From DATHWB01 sp041744795 (lineage in GTDB: Bacteria; Actinomycetota; Acidimicrobiia; Spongiisociales; ZC4RG35): DNA of 64,000 bases. Below the pieces are notes generated by a model that saw only the letters and a program-made list of their open reading frames with translations, did no database searches and had not been told where the DNA came from. The stretch covers positions 19,383-83,382 of the forward strand of contig JBGTKD010000192.1 in the NCBI GenBank assembly GCA_041744795.1, read 5' to 3'. The translations under genes and the position numbers were made by a program. This document shows, piece by piece, positions 42,301 through 50,246 of the stretch (position 1 is its first letter; every line of letters starts with the position of its first letter).

Positions 42301-42931
42301 CGGAATCCACGAATCCCTCCCCCGGTTGCGAGAGGAGGCTCTCGCTGCGCAAGGACAGCCAATGGGTGAGTTCCTCGCCAACACCGTATGGACCGACTTG
42401 GGATGGGCGAATTTGGCATCCGGAGAATTCTCGGTGGCCGAGGCTGACTTCGCGGAAGGGCTGGCGACGTCGTCGGTGACGCAGTTCACCCACAGGGCCC
42501 GTCAGCTCCTGGGCCTGGCTCTGGCGTTGATCGCGTTAGGAAGGCTGGGTGAGGCAGCCGCCCCGCTCGCCGAGGCTCGGGATTTCATACTGGGTCGGGG
42601 GTTGGTGGTTGCAGAACCCCTGCTGTTCTGGGTGGAGAGCGAATATCACGTCGCACACGGACGCTTAGAGGGAGCCAACGGGTCACTGGTTGCGGCCCAC
42701 GAGACCGCCTTGAGTTTGGGCAGACGCTGTCTGCTCCTGCCGATTCTCGGCACTCGCGCTCGGCTGGCTCGCGCCACCGGCGACATGGCGGCCAGCACCC
42801 AACATCGGACTGCTGCCCTCGAACTCATAGACACGATCGTCGCGCCGATTGTCGATGAGGCATTGGCAGCGGGCCTTCGTTCACGCTGGACACGTGAACT
42901 CGATCGTGCCGAGGTCGGTTTCACCGTCTGA
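39362..42931 (+). CDS. Adenylate/guanylate cyclase with AAA-type ATPase and repeat region
   Basis: A 1189-residue signalling protein. Two zinc-ribbon pairs (CPNCG-CAQCG and CGVC-CTNCG) fill residues 1-55. A class III cyclase domain (about 80-245) has LFADIKGSTA with metal aspartates and GDAINVAARMEQ. An AAA/STAND ATPase domain (about 265-560) has an ADAGVGKSRLLREF Walker A and VLEDVHWADD Walker B. The rest is helical, TPR-like repeats. Such proteins are common in actinobacteria as sensors of unknown input. The TTG at 39362 is chosen because the zinc-ribbon start and a GGAGGG site fit it; a longer TTG start at 39275 is less likely. Confidence 0.85.
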   Translation: MECPNCGHGNTRDAKFCAQCGTGLTVACGVCSAVGDPGAAFCTNCGAAFGAPASGENELARYLPQELLTKLESARAGRAMQGERRTVTMLFADIKGSTAAAEKLDPEDWAEIVNGAFEHLIAPVYHYEGTLARLQGDAVLAFFGAPIAHEDDPVRALRAGLEIIEAIGDYRHQIESRWGVSIEARVGIHTGLVVVGEVGSDLRVEYTALGDAINVAARMEQAAEPGTVFVTDHTRSLTGGAFEFESLGPVEVKGKAEPVIAHRVLRFIGDHDTASPTALIGRSNEMERLEALRAQLVAGSGWVASITADAGVGKSRLLREFRDSTEAAAILSVRYDQPGEVAWMTGAGRSYETATPFAAVSDLLNRWWGLVDADEPFERVESAIASIECTYPDGAALLSHIGGVALSGDAAAFVAALEAPVLHSKAAVAFTSYLEASARRRPVLIVLEDVHWADDLSLALFESIMELTERLPIGLIVAMRPYREDTSWHIHQVAERDHPHRYHQLALSPLTTDDGGALLDSLLAETEIPAETRQRILDRSAGNPLFLEEMVRTLSESGSATVPTSLATILTARLDRLDESTRYVVQMASVIGSEFDRATLAALLDRDTPDREIIDLQRRGIVVDAGRGMLAFRHVLMQEAAYETILRRTRRELHRMIADHYVTERPEEVQGISRHLTEAGDIEAAFPYLVEAGVRATRAMALGDAIRLLTEAIDNTPIGADPAVIVRAHDTLGAAHSLVPDLSKAAAVYQSLYDYGERTSEPAARVAALNRLAFATASLSGNFQDATDYLAQARELAEESGDDVGLAEYHMNSCFVAAMSGDLRGAVRHDESTVEAGERAGAPGIRLEGMMRRAVNYAALLELEQAEAAIESALDAAKDAGAQEEQAIIESFALGVVRYWRGDLRAALDLIERNHDSLSRYGSFYESINRVRAGEVFFDLGEPETALSRFAGARRVGEQNGQAFVIAAGSAGMAFVYASAGIHESLPRLREEALAAQGQPMGEFLANTVWTDLGWANLASGEFSVAEADFAEGLATSSVTQFTHRARQLLGLALALIALGRLGEAAAPLAEARDFILGRGLVVAEPLLFWVESEYHVAHGRLEGANGSLVAAHETALSLGRRCLLLPILGTRARLARATGDMAASTQHRTAALELIDTIVAPIVDEALAAGLRSRWTRELDRAEVGFTV

Positions 42932-43126
42932 ACCGGACCCTCAGCCCTGGCTGTCGATCACCTGTGCGTGGCTGATGGTGCCGATCGGACCGGTCCGGTC
43001 ATAGACCGTGGTTGTCACCACGCCGTAGCGACTCGAACTACAGCACTCGACGCTACCGGACGGGTCTCGGTGAGGCTCCACGACTCCCATTCGGCAGATG
43101 GACGGTCCGGTCTGTACATTCGCCGG

Positions 43127-44776
43127 ATGTCTCAAGCTCTCTCGATCGCCGATGAGTATTTCCGACTGGCCAAGGCCAACGATCATCTCACCGGGATGTG
43201 GAAAGGCGATGTCGAGTACCTCGAAAGCTGGCAGGACCTCAGCGAGGAGGGTCTGGCTGCCTACCGGTCGGCGCTGACCGACATCGCTGAACGGGCGGAC
43301 GCTGCTCGCGAGGGGGCAGACGCTGCTGACTCGATCACCCTCTCCACCGTCGCCTGGCACGCACGCAACGCCGCCTACGACACCGAGGCCCTTGGCACGC
43401 TCGCCGTTCACAATCCGGTCGTCGGGGTCTATTCGCTGCTGGCCGCCTTTCTACCCCGATACTCGCTCGTGACCCGGGACCACGGTCGCCGCTATCTGGA
43501 AAAGCTGTCCGGTTTGCCGGTGATGATCGACCAAATGATCGATGGCCTAACCGTCGGCCGAGAGACAGGCTGGCTCCCCAACGACCTGCATATTCAGATG
43601 ATGATCGATGTGCTCGACAGGGTTCTCGCTACTGAACCGGCCGATGATCCGCTCGCAGGTCAGCCCGCACCCAAGGAGTGGTCAGAATCCGGATGGGATG
43701 ATCTCGTCGTCGCCGCTATTCGGGACCATGTCAAGCCCGCCCTGCGCCGCTACCGCGCTGCGCTCGAGACGGTCGCTCTTGCCTTCTCCCGCTCGGTCGA
43801 CACTCCCGGACTTTGTCATCTAGATGGGGGCGTCGAGTTGTATCGAAGGCTCATAACCGGCTTCACCACCACCAACATCACTCCCGAGGAGGTCCATGAG
43901 CGGGGTATCGAACAGGTCGCCCGCCTCGACGAGGAGTATCGAGAGCTGGGTGGGGCGGCGTTCGGACTGACCGAACTGTCGGAGATCTACAGCCGGCTGC
44001 GGGACGACGAATCTCTCCACTATCACGATGTCGACACCCTCATCGCCGATGCGACCGAGATGTTCCACCGGGCCCAGGCCGAGGCTCCCAAGTGGTTCCG
44101 TCGAGTGCCCGAAGCGGATTGCGAGATACGGCCTATCACCGCCGGAGCCATGGCCTTCTATTCGGAACCCAACCCCCAGACAGGTAAGCGCGCCGCCTTT
44201 TACTTCAACGTAGAGGACCCTTCACTGTGGGGTCCGCAACTCGCCAGCACCACATTCCACGAGGGTATCCCCGGTCATCACTTCGACCTGGCGCGTTCGG
44301 TCGAGAACCCTGACCTCCACGACGTTCACAGAGAGTTCTACATCGCGGCTTTTAACGAGGGCTGGGCGCTCTACTCGGAGCGTCTATCAGACGAGATGGG
44401 GCTATTCCGCAACGACATCGAACGGCTGGGGATGCTGGCCGCGGATTCGCTGCGGGCCTGCCGGCTGGTGGTCGACACTGGGATGCATTTGCACGGATGG
44501 TCAAGGGACCGGGCCATCACCTACATGCTCGAGAACAGTCCTCTCCCGAAGGGTGAGATCGAAGCGGAAATCGACCGTTATATCGGCAACCCCGGCCAGG
44601 CCGTCGCATACATGATCGGCCGGTTGGAGATCCAAGAAGCTCGGCGTGACGCCGAAGAACGCCTCGGGGAACGTTTCGAGATCGCCGACTTCCATGAAGC
44701 CGTTCTGGCTCACGGAACCGTGCCGCTCGAGATGATGCGGGCTTCGGTGGAGGCATGGGTGGCCTCGGTCGAGTGA
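43127..44776 (+). CDS. DUF885-family zinc-metallopeptidase-like protein
   Basis: A 549-residue protein of the DUF885 family, distantly related to metallopeptidases, with the core motif FHEGIPGHHFD near residue 385 and FNEGWALYSERL about 35 residues later, the probable zinc-binding segments. Likely a cytosolic or secreted peptidase, though no signal peptide is visible. The ATG at 43127 has a TACATT box 6 nt upstream; a longer reading frame upstream lacks coding character. The MFS gene follows with overlap. Confidence 0.85.
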   Translation: MSQALSIADEYFRLAKANDHLTGMWKGDVEYLESWQDLSEEGLAAYRSALTDIAERADAAREGADAADSITLSTVAWHARNAAYDTEALGTLAVHNPVVGVYSLLAAFLPRYSLVTRDHGRRYLEKLSGLPVMIDQMIDGLTVGRETGWLPNDLHIQMMIDVLDRVLATEPADDPLAGQPAPKEWSESGWDDLVVAAIRDHVKPALRRYRAALETVALAFSRSVDTPGLCHLDGGVELYRRLITGFTTTNITPEEVHERGIEQVARLDEEYRELGGAAFGLTELSEIYSRLRDDESLHYHDVDTLIADATEMFHRAQAEAPKWFRRVPEADCEIRPITAGAMAFYSEPNPQTGKRAAFYFNVEDPSLWGPQLASTTFHEGIPGHHFDLARSVENPDLHDVHREFYIAAFNEGWALYSERLSDEMGLFRNDIERLGMLAADSLRACRLVVDTGMHLHGWSRDRAITYMLENSPLPKGEIEAEIDRYIGNPGQAVAYMIGRLEIQEARRDAEERLGERFEIADFHEAVLAHGTVPLEMMRASVEAWVASVE

Positions 44777-45999
44777 GCACCGAAACTCGGCTGAGAGGGA
44801 TACGGCTCGGCTCGACAGAGTTCACATGGTTCCTCGCCGCCACCATGTCGATGGCCGCTCTCGGCGTCGATGTGATGTTGCCTGCCTTTGGAGCGATCCG
44901 CGAGGGATTCGGACTTGCGCCGGACTCGACAGAAGTTGCGCGACTCGTCACCGCTTACTTCATGGGCTTGGCGGTGGGTCAGGTCTTCTACGGTCCTATC
45001 GCGGACTATTTCGGACGGAAACGGACGCTCGCTTTGGCAGGGGTCCTATACGGAATCGGTGCCGTGGCTTCGGCGCTGTCGCCGACCATCGGGGTCCTCT
45101 TGGCGGCTCGCTTTTTCTGGGGTTTGGGCGCGGCAGGTTCTCGGGTCATCGTCGGGGCGATCGTGCGGGACGTCTACGAAGGCGACCAGATGGCCAAAGC
45201 CCTGTCGTTGGTCTTCTCGATCTTCATTCTCGTGCCTGTCATAGCGCCGGCTCTTGGCGCTCTCATATTGAGAGTCACCTCATGGCAAATGATCTTCGGG
45301 TTCTGTGCTTTCTGGGCGGTGGGCGTACTCGCCTGGTCCCGTCGCCTGCCAGAGACGTTGGCACCCGAGAAGCGGCTGGCCGACCTGACGTTCGCCCGTC
45401 TCAAAGTGGCTGCCCGTTTCGTAGTCACGAACAGGATCACGTTTGGCTACACCGCTGCGCTGGCGGTTCTCTTCGGGGCGTTTACCTCGTACCTGGCCAG
45501 CTCGGAGATCATGTTCAGTGAGATCTTCGGGGTCGTCGAGGCGTTCCCCTACTTCTTTGGCGGGTTGGCGGCGGTGATGGGTGTGGCAATGTTCGTCAAC
45601 GGGCGCATCGTTGTCAGGGTCGGGATGGTCAGACTGACGCGGCTGACGATGAGGGCTTACATCGCTGCGTCGGCGGTCTTCATGGTGTGGATCTTGATGG
45701 AGGATGGACGTCCGCCACTGTGGGGATTCGTCGGGGGCATGGCAGTGATCTTGGCCATTCATGCGCTGCTCATCCCGAACTTGAACAGCCGGGCGCTGGA
45801 GCCGATGGGCTCTGTGGCGGGAATGGCTGCGGCAATAGTCGGTACGGTTTCGACGCTGATCGGCGCACTGTTGGGAGCGGTGCTCGACGCCCGCTTCGAC
45901 GGCACTCTGCGACCCTTCGCAATTGCCCTGTTCGCGGCAGCCGTGATCGCTTCGTTCATCGTCCACCAGGCCGAAGCCGGCGCTCGAAACCAGGTGTAG
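44773..45999 (+). CDS. MFS exporter, Bcr/CflA-like
   Basis: A 408-residue major facilitator with 12 helices. VDVMLPAFGAIREGFG at helix 1, GPIADYFGRKRTL as the loop 2-3 motif and GAIVRDVYEGDQMAKALS are typical of Bcr/CflA drug exporters. Probably exports a small toxic compound by proton antiport. The GTG at 44773 overlaps the peptidase stop (GTGA); an ATG at 44755 is an alternative. Confidence 0.85.
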   Translation: MSTETRLRGIRLGSTEFTWFLAATMSMAALGVDVMLPAFGAIREGFGLAPDSTEVARLVTAYFMGLAVGQVFYGPIADYFGRKRTLALAGVLYGIGAVASALSPTIGVLLAARFFWGLGAAGSRVIVGAIVRDVYEGDQMAKALSLVFSIFILVPVIAPALGALILRVTSWQMIFGFCAFWAVGVLAWSRRLPETLAPEKRLADLTFARLKVAARFVVTNRITFGYTAALAVLFGAFTSYLASSEIMFSEIFGVVEAFPYFFGGLAAVMGVAMFVNGRIVVRVGMVRLTRLTMRAYIAASAVFMVWILMEDGRPPLWGFVGGMAVILAIHALLIPNLNSRALEPMGSVAGMAAAIVGTVSTLIGALLGAVLDARFDGTLRPFAIALFAAAVIASFIVHQAEAGARNQV

Positions 46000-46007
46000 G
46001 GCCCGCC

Positions 46008-46904
46008 TCAGGCCGAGTGCACCAGACCAACTACGTCGGACATCGCTTCGGTGGCAGCCGCCAGCTTGGAGGGGTGGTCTGCCAGGACCTCGATGCGGAC
46101 CGCTTCAATGTCGAGGTCAGCGAGTTGGAGGATCGGCTCGGCCATCTCTTCAGCCGATCCGCTCCGGACGTACTCTGGACGGTCGTTCATTCCGAGCGGG
46201 TCGAATGAGTACAAGTCGATGGACCGCTCGATACTCGACGGGTCCCTGCCTGCTTCCTCACACGCTCGGTTCAGCTGTTCGAGGATCGGCGGCAGGTGGT
46301 CTGGGGTCCCGCCGGTATCGGCCCACCAGTTCCAGCCGTCGGCCAGTCGAGCGGTCAGGGCGACCATCTTCGTCCCGCCTGCCGCCACGACGATCGGTGG
46401 ACCTTGTGGGCGAGGACCGCGGGGACTCCACCAGTCGGCATGGGCATGTTCGAACTGTCCGTCGAAGTCCACAGTTCCGGTCCGGAGGAGAGCCGTTATC
46501 ACCTCGAGACCTTCCGCGAAGCGGGAGAAGCGGGGATCGGCATCCATATCGAACATCCGGTAGTCGTCTGGGGTGTTGCCCGCTCCGATGCCGAGGGTGT
46601 AGCGCCCGCCGCTGATCTCGTCGAGGGTGTCGGCGGCGCGGGCTACTACCGCAGGCTCGCGGTAGGGGGCGTTGACCACGGAGTGGGCGATGCCGATGGT
46701 GGTGGTCGAGGCGGCCAGCGCCCCGGCGAGGGTCATGGCCTCCCAGTATCCCCGACCGTGGTCTGTCACAGCGTCGGCGAGAGTCACGAGGTCGAAGCCC
46801 GTTCGCTCTGCCGCGAGTGTCTGGGCCCGCATGTGCTCCCAACTGGGGATGATGCCGCGACTCCCGCTCTCTTCGATCATCCTCAACGCCAGCCCGATCC
46901 GCAT
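46008..46904 (-). CDS. LLM-class, probably F420-dependent oxidoreductase
   Basis: A 298-residue luciferase-like monooxygenase-family protein: EHMRAQTLAAERTGFDLVTLAD, IGIAHSVVNAPYREPAVVARAADTLDEISGGRYTLGIGAG and the PIVVAAGGTKMVALTARLADGWN segment. In actinobacteria such members mostly use cofactor F420. The ATG at 46904 has a GGAGA ribosome-binding site. It is next to an alcohol dehydrogenase and a PPOX protein on the same strand. Confidence 0.85.
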   Translation of the reverse strand: MRIGLALRMIEESGSRGIIPSWEHMRAQTLAAERTGFDLVTLADAVTDHGRGYWEAMTLAGALAASTTTIGIAHSVVNAPYREPAVVARAADTLDEISGGRYTLGIGAGNTPDDYRMFDMDADPRFSRFAEGLEVITALLRTGTVDFDGQFEHAHADWWSPRGPRPQGPPIVVAAGGTKMVALTARLADGWNWWADTGGTPDHLPPILEQLNRACEEAGRDPSSIERSIDLYSFDPLGMNDRPEYVRSGSAEEMAEPILQLADLDIEAVRIEVLADHPSKLAAATEAMSDVVGLVHSA

Positions 46905-46967
46905 CCGATCTCCTTCCGACGGCGCCTTCAACCTAGACGTCGACCAGGTTTCTTGTCAGGGATGCCG

Positions 46968-48002
46968 TCAGCTCGCAAACGTGGCCTTTATGAGGCCGTG
47001 GTGGCGGGCGGCGAAGGCTCGATAGAGGCCGGGCCCATCGGTGAATGGCCGTCCGGGGTGGGTCACGATGGTGTCAGTCGGGACTTCTAGCTCACCGCTC
47101 ACGATCCGATTGAGGATCAGGGCGAGGACGCTTCTGACCGGTGCCCGACCGGCGCGGATTGTCAGGTTCTTGTCGTAGGCCGTGATCGGGTCGATCCCGA
47201 AGTGTTCTGCGGTCTGCACGGCGATGATCGAGATTGTTGCTCCAGGGGCGGCGATCTCTGCTGCGAGACGCTGGGCTGAGGCCGGCCCCGCCGCCTCGAC
47301 CACGGCAGTCACACCACCGGCGGCTTGTTTGGGGGAGACCGCTGTGACCTTCGGACTGATGGACGCCGCGGCCTCTCGTCGTTCCTCCACCGGGTCTATC
47401 GCAAGGACGGCCTCCGCTCCGGTGGCTACGGAAATGGACACCGCGCACAGCCCGACGGCGCCGAGGCCGATGACAGCCATCGGCCCGTCGGTCCAATCGG
47501 TTTGGGCTACCGCATGCCAGGCGGTCGGATAGTTGTCGGTCAGAAGCAGGGCTGTCGTGTCGTCGATCGTCTGCGGGATCGGGACGAGTGTTCCGTTCGC
47601 CAGGGGAACCCGGATCTTGGCGGCCTGGCCACCGTGCAATGGAGGAGAGTCGCTGGACGGGTCGGCCCAGCCGAAGAGGGCGCTGGAGTCGCATCGAGAA
47701 GACAGTCCCCGTAGGCAGTTGCCGCAGTGACCGCAGGACACGCTGAACGGAACGATCACCCGGTCGCCCGGCCGCACCGACGAAACGTCGGAGCCGATGT
47801 CGGAGACCACGCCCACCGCCTCGTGGCCGGGAATCACACCCGTCCGACAAGCCTCCCTGCCCTCGTAGGTGTGCAGGTCGGAACCGCACAGCCCGGCGGC
47901 CGTCACGTCCACGATGGCGTCGGAAGCGAAGAGAATCTTGGGTGCAGGCAGGTCCTCGGTGAACCGGATATCGCCGGGACCGTCGAAGACCAGGCCCCTC
48001 AT
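46968..48002 (-). CDS. Zinc-dependent alcohol dehydrogenase
   Basis: A 344-residue medium-chain dehydrogenase. GLCGSDLHTYEG holds the catalytic zinc cysteine, GHEAVGVV the zinc histidine-glutamate pair, and CGHCGNCLRGLSSRC the four structural zinc cysteines; VIGLGAVGLCAV is the NAD(P) site. Substrate unknown. Its start lies 2 bp after the PPOX gene stop, so they are co-transcribed. Confidence 0.88.
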   Translation of the reverse strand: MRGLVFDGPGDIRFTEDLPAPKILFASDAIVDVTAAGLCGSDLHTYEGREACRTGVIPGHEAVGVVSDIGSDVSSVRPGDRVIVPFSVSCGHCGNCLRGLSSRCDSSALFGWADPSSDSPPLHGGQAAKIRVPLANGTLVPIPQTIDDTTALLLTDNYPTAWHAVAQTDWTDGPMAVIGLGAVGLCAVSISVATGAEAVLAIDPVEERREAAASISPKVTAVSPKQAAGGVTAVVEAAGPASAQRLAAEIAAPGATISIIAVQTAEHFGIDPITAYDKNLTIRAGRAPVRSVLALILNRIVSGELEVPTDTIVTHPGRPFTDGPGLYRAFAARHHGLIKATFAS

Positions 48003-48004
48003 TG

Positions 48005-48418
48005 TCAGTTCCAGCTGCCGTTCCCGCCGATTCGCTCTACCGAGATACGGATGACGAACCCGTCGGGAGCTTTGGCGGGGACGAAGTCGACCTCCGGCCC
48101 GAGGTATACGGCGGCCAGTTGGCGGAGAAGATCCGCTCCGCCGCCTTCGGTGACGCGGGCTCTTCCGTGGATGACCAGGTAAGGCTCCATTCCGGTCGGC
48201 CCAGGGCGACCGGTTCCGATCGAAAGAGCAACGCGAGGATCTCGTCGAATGTTGACGAGCTTTCGCTGTTTAGAGCTGAGGTGGGCCGAGACGATCTCGT
48301 TGTCCTCGACGCCAACCCAGATTCCTGTCACCTGGGGACTGCCATCCGGCTCGAGCGTCACCAGGTGGGCGAGGCGGCCGTCCTTGATGAGCGACTCGAC
48401 CGCTGCGGGAATGTTCAT
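48005..48418 (-). CDS. PPOX-class FMN/F420-binding protein
   Basis: A 137-residue split-barrel protein of the pyridoxamine-5'-phosphate-oxidase-like group: GRLAHLVTLEPDGSPQVTG, QRKLVNIRRDPRVALSI and VIHGRARVTEGG. Small actinobacterial members bind F420 or FMN. It has a GGAG ribosome-binding site and heads a short operon with the alcohol dehydrogenase. Confidence 0.85.
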   Translation of the reverse strand: MNIPAAVESLIKDGRLAHLVTLEPDGSPQVTGIWVGVEDNEIVSAHLSSKQRKLVNIRRDPRVALSIGTGRPGPTGMEPYLVIHGRARVTEGGGADLLRQLAAVYLGPEVDFVPAKAPDGFVIRISVERIGGNGSWN

Positions 48419-48449
48419 TTGATGCTCCTGGATCCGGCTCTCCCCGAAC

Positions 48450-50246
48450 CTACACGTGGGTCTCGGACGTGCCGCGCTGCCAGGACTCGTGGAGCTTGGC
48501 GTAGACGCTTCCGTTCCTGACCAGTGTGGCGTGATTGCCGTCTTCGATGAGCCGGCCCTCGTCGAAGACGAGGATCCTGTCGGCGGCTTCAGCGGTGGAC
48601 AAGCGATGGGCGATCGTGACGACGGTCCGCCCGGAGGTCAGCTGATTTAGCGCACGGCTGATCCGCACCTCCGTGGCCGGGTCAACCGCCGAGGTTGCCT
48701 CGTCCAAGACCAGCAACTCGGGGTCGGCGATCGCCGCCCGCACCAGAGTCACCAACTGGCGTTCCCCGACAGACAGCGACCCACCTCGCTCACCGACCTG
48801 GGTAGCGAGACCCTTGTCCATCTCCGCCAGCCAGTCGTCCAACCCGAGACGACGGAACGCCGAGAGGATCTCGTCTTCGCTCGCCTCCGGCCGCCCCATT
48901 CTCACGTTGTCCGCGATCGTTCCCCGGAAGAGCATCCCGTCCTGGGGCACCATCACCACCCGGTCCCGGAGCGACCGGAACCTGACGAGGCGCAGATCGA
49001 TACCGCCCACCAGGACACGGCCGTCGGACGGATCCATCAGCCGGGTCAACAACTTGGCAAAGGTTGTCTTTCCCGAACCCGTCTCGCCCACGATTGCTAC
49101 CCGGGTGTTGGCCGCGATGGAGGTGGTCACGTCGAGGAGAGCGGTGGTGCCAGTGGCGTCGGCTGCCACCTCTCCCGATCTCGGGTATCGAAAGTTCACT
49201 TGATAGAAGTCGACGTCGAGCGGCCGGTTAGGAAGGTCGACACCGGTCTCACCGGGGTCCGCCACGTCGGGAGCGATCTCGAGCACGTCCAGCACTCGTC
49301 GCCAACCGGCGACTGCGGTCTGGGCCTCGTTGACCGCCTCGCCCAGCATCTGCACCGGCTGAACGAAGAGCTGGATGAGGAACAAGAAAGCCACAACCGT
49401 GCCGATCGAGACCGTCCCAGCCACCGCCATGATCACGCCAACGACCAGTGTGGCGGCCAGCACGATGGCCGACAGCAGCTCGCCTGTTCCCGAGAACGCC
49501 GACGACAGCACCCCCGCTTTGATCGCCGATGCCCGGTGGTCTTCGATGACAACCTCGAGACGTTGACGGGTGTGGTCCTCGATTCCGTAAGCCCTGATCA
49601 CGGGTGCGCCCACGACGACTTCGGCCAGGGTCCCGAGCAGGCGGGCCACTTTGTCCCGGACTATCAAATACGCCGTGTCGAGCCGGGTCTGGAACCAACG
49701 CATCGTGTAGGCGATGAGCGGAATAACCAGCGCGACGACCAGTCCAAGTTGCCACGAGTAGATCAGCATGGCCGTGAGCGCCAATATCGCCTGGAAGGTG
49801 TTGATCATCAGCATCAGGCCGGCGAACTGCATGAAACGGCTGATCTGGTCCACGTCCGAGGTCACCCGGGACACCAGGGAGCCCCGGTGCTCCGATGCCT
49901 GGTGCAGCATCGACAGATCATGGATGTGACGAAAGGCCTGGATGCGGAGACCCGAGAGGGCCGTCTCGCTGACCTCTGCCAGACGGATGTGCATGAGTGC
50001 CGTGCACCCGGCTGTTATTGCAACTGCCACCAGGGCCACAACCGTCATCTGGACCACGAACGTCAGGTCGGTTCCTCCCGCGGTCAAGCCCCGATCGAGC
50101 ACCTGTTGGATGGCTACGGGGACGATGATCCGTCCGGCCGTGGCCACGAAACCCAGCAGGAGGGTGACGGGGAGGCCGATCCTCAGGACAGGGGAAAGTT
50201 CGATCCCGCGCTTGACCGTCTGGAGAGCACCCCGCCGCTCTGTCAC
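48450..50246 (-). CDS. ABC exporter half-transporter, subunit B (variant signature)
   Basis: A 598-residue half-transporter: six membrane helices (about 20-320) then an ATPase domain with GETGSGKTTFAKLL, a variant signature LSVGERQ, and LLVLDEATSAVDP with the catalytic glutamate kept. It overlaps the partner gene by 4 bp. With the partner it forms a heterodimer in which the site made from the partner Walker A/B and this LSVGE signature is degenerate, while the other is active. Substrates of such exporters are usually drugs or lipids. Confidence 0.9.
   Translation of the reverse strand: MTERRGALQTVKRGIELSPVLRIGLPVTLLLGFVATAGRIIVPVAIQQVLDRGLTAGGTDLTFVVQMTVVALVAVAITAGCTALMHIRLAEVSETALSGLRIQAFRHIHDLSMLHQASEHRGSLVSRVTSDVDQISRFMQFAGLMLMINTFQAILALTAMLIYSWQLGLVVALVIPLIAYTMRWFQTRLDTAYLIVRDKVARLLGTLAEVVVGAPVIRAYGIEDHTRQRLEVVIEDHRASAIKAGVLSSAFSGTGELLSAIVLAATLVVGVIMAVAGTVSIGTVVAFLFLIQLFVQPVQMLGEAVNEAQTAVAGWRRVLDVLEIAPDVADPGETGVDLPNRPLDVDFYQVNFRYPRSGEVAADATGTTALLDVTTSIAANTRVAIVGETGSGKTTFAKLLTRLMDPSDGRVLVGGIDLRLVRFRSLRDRVVMVPQDGMLFRGTIADNVRMGRPEASEDEILSAFRRLGLDDWLAEMDKGLATQVGERGGSLSVGERQLVTLVRAAIADPELLVLDEATSAVDPATEVRISRALNQLTSGRTVVTIAHRLSTAEAADRILVFDEGRLIEDGNHATLVRNGSVYAKLHESWQRGTSETHV

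Noticed and set aside
42941..43090. A possible 49-residue minus-strand gene between the cyclase and DUF885 genes, with codon use fairly like coding DNA.
   Set aside because: No ribosome-binding site or TANNNT box at the right distance and no recognised family; support is too weak to list.
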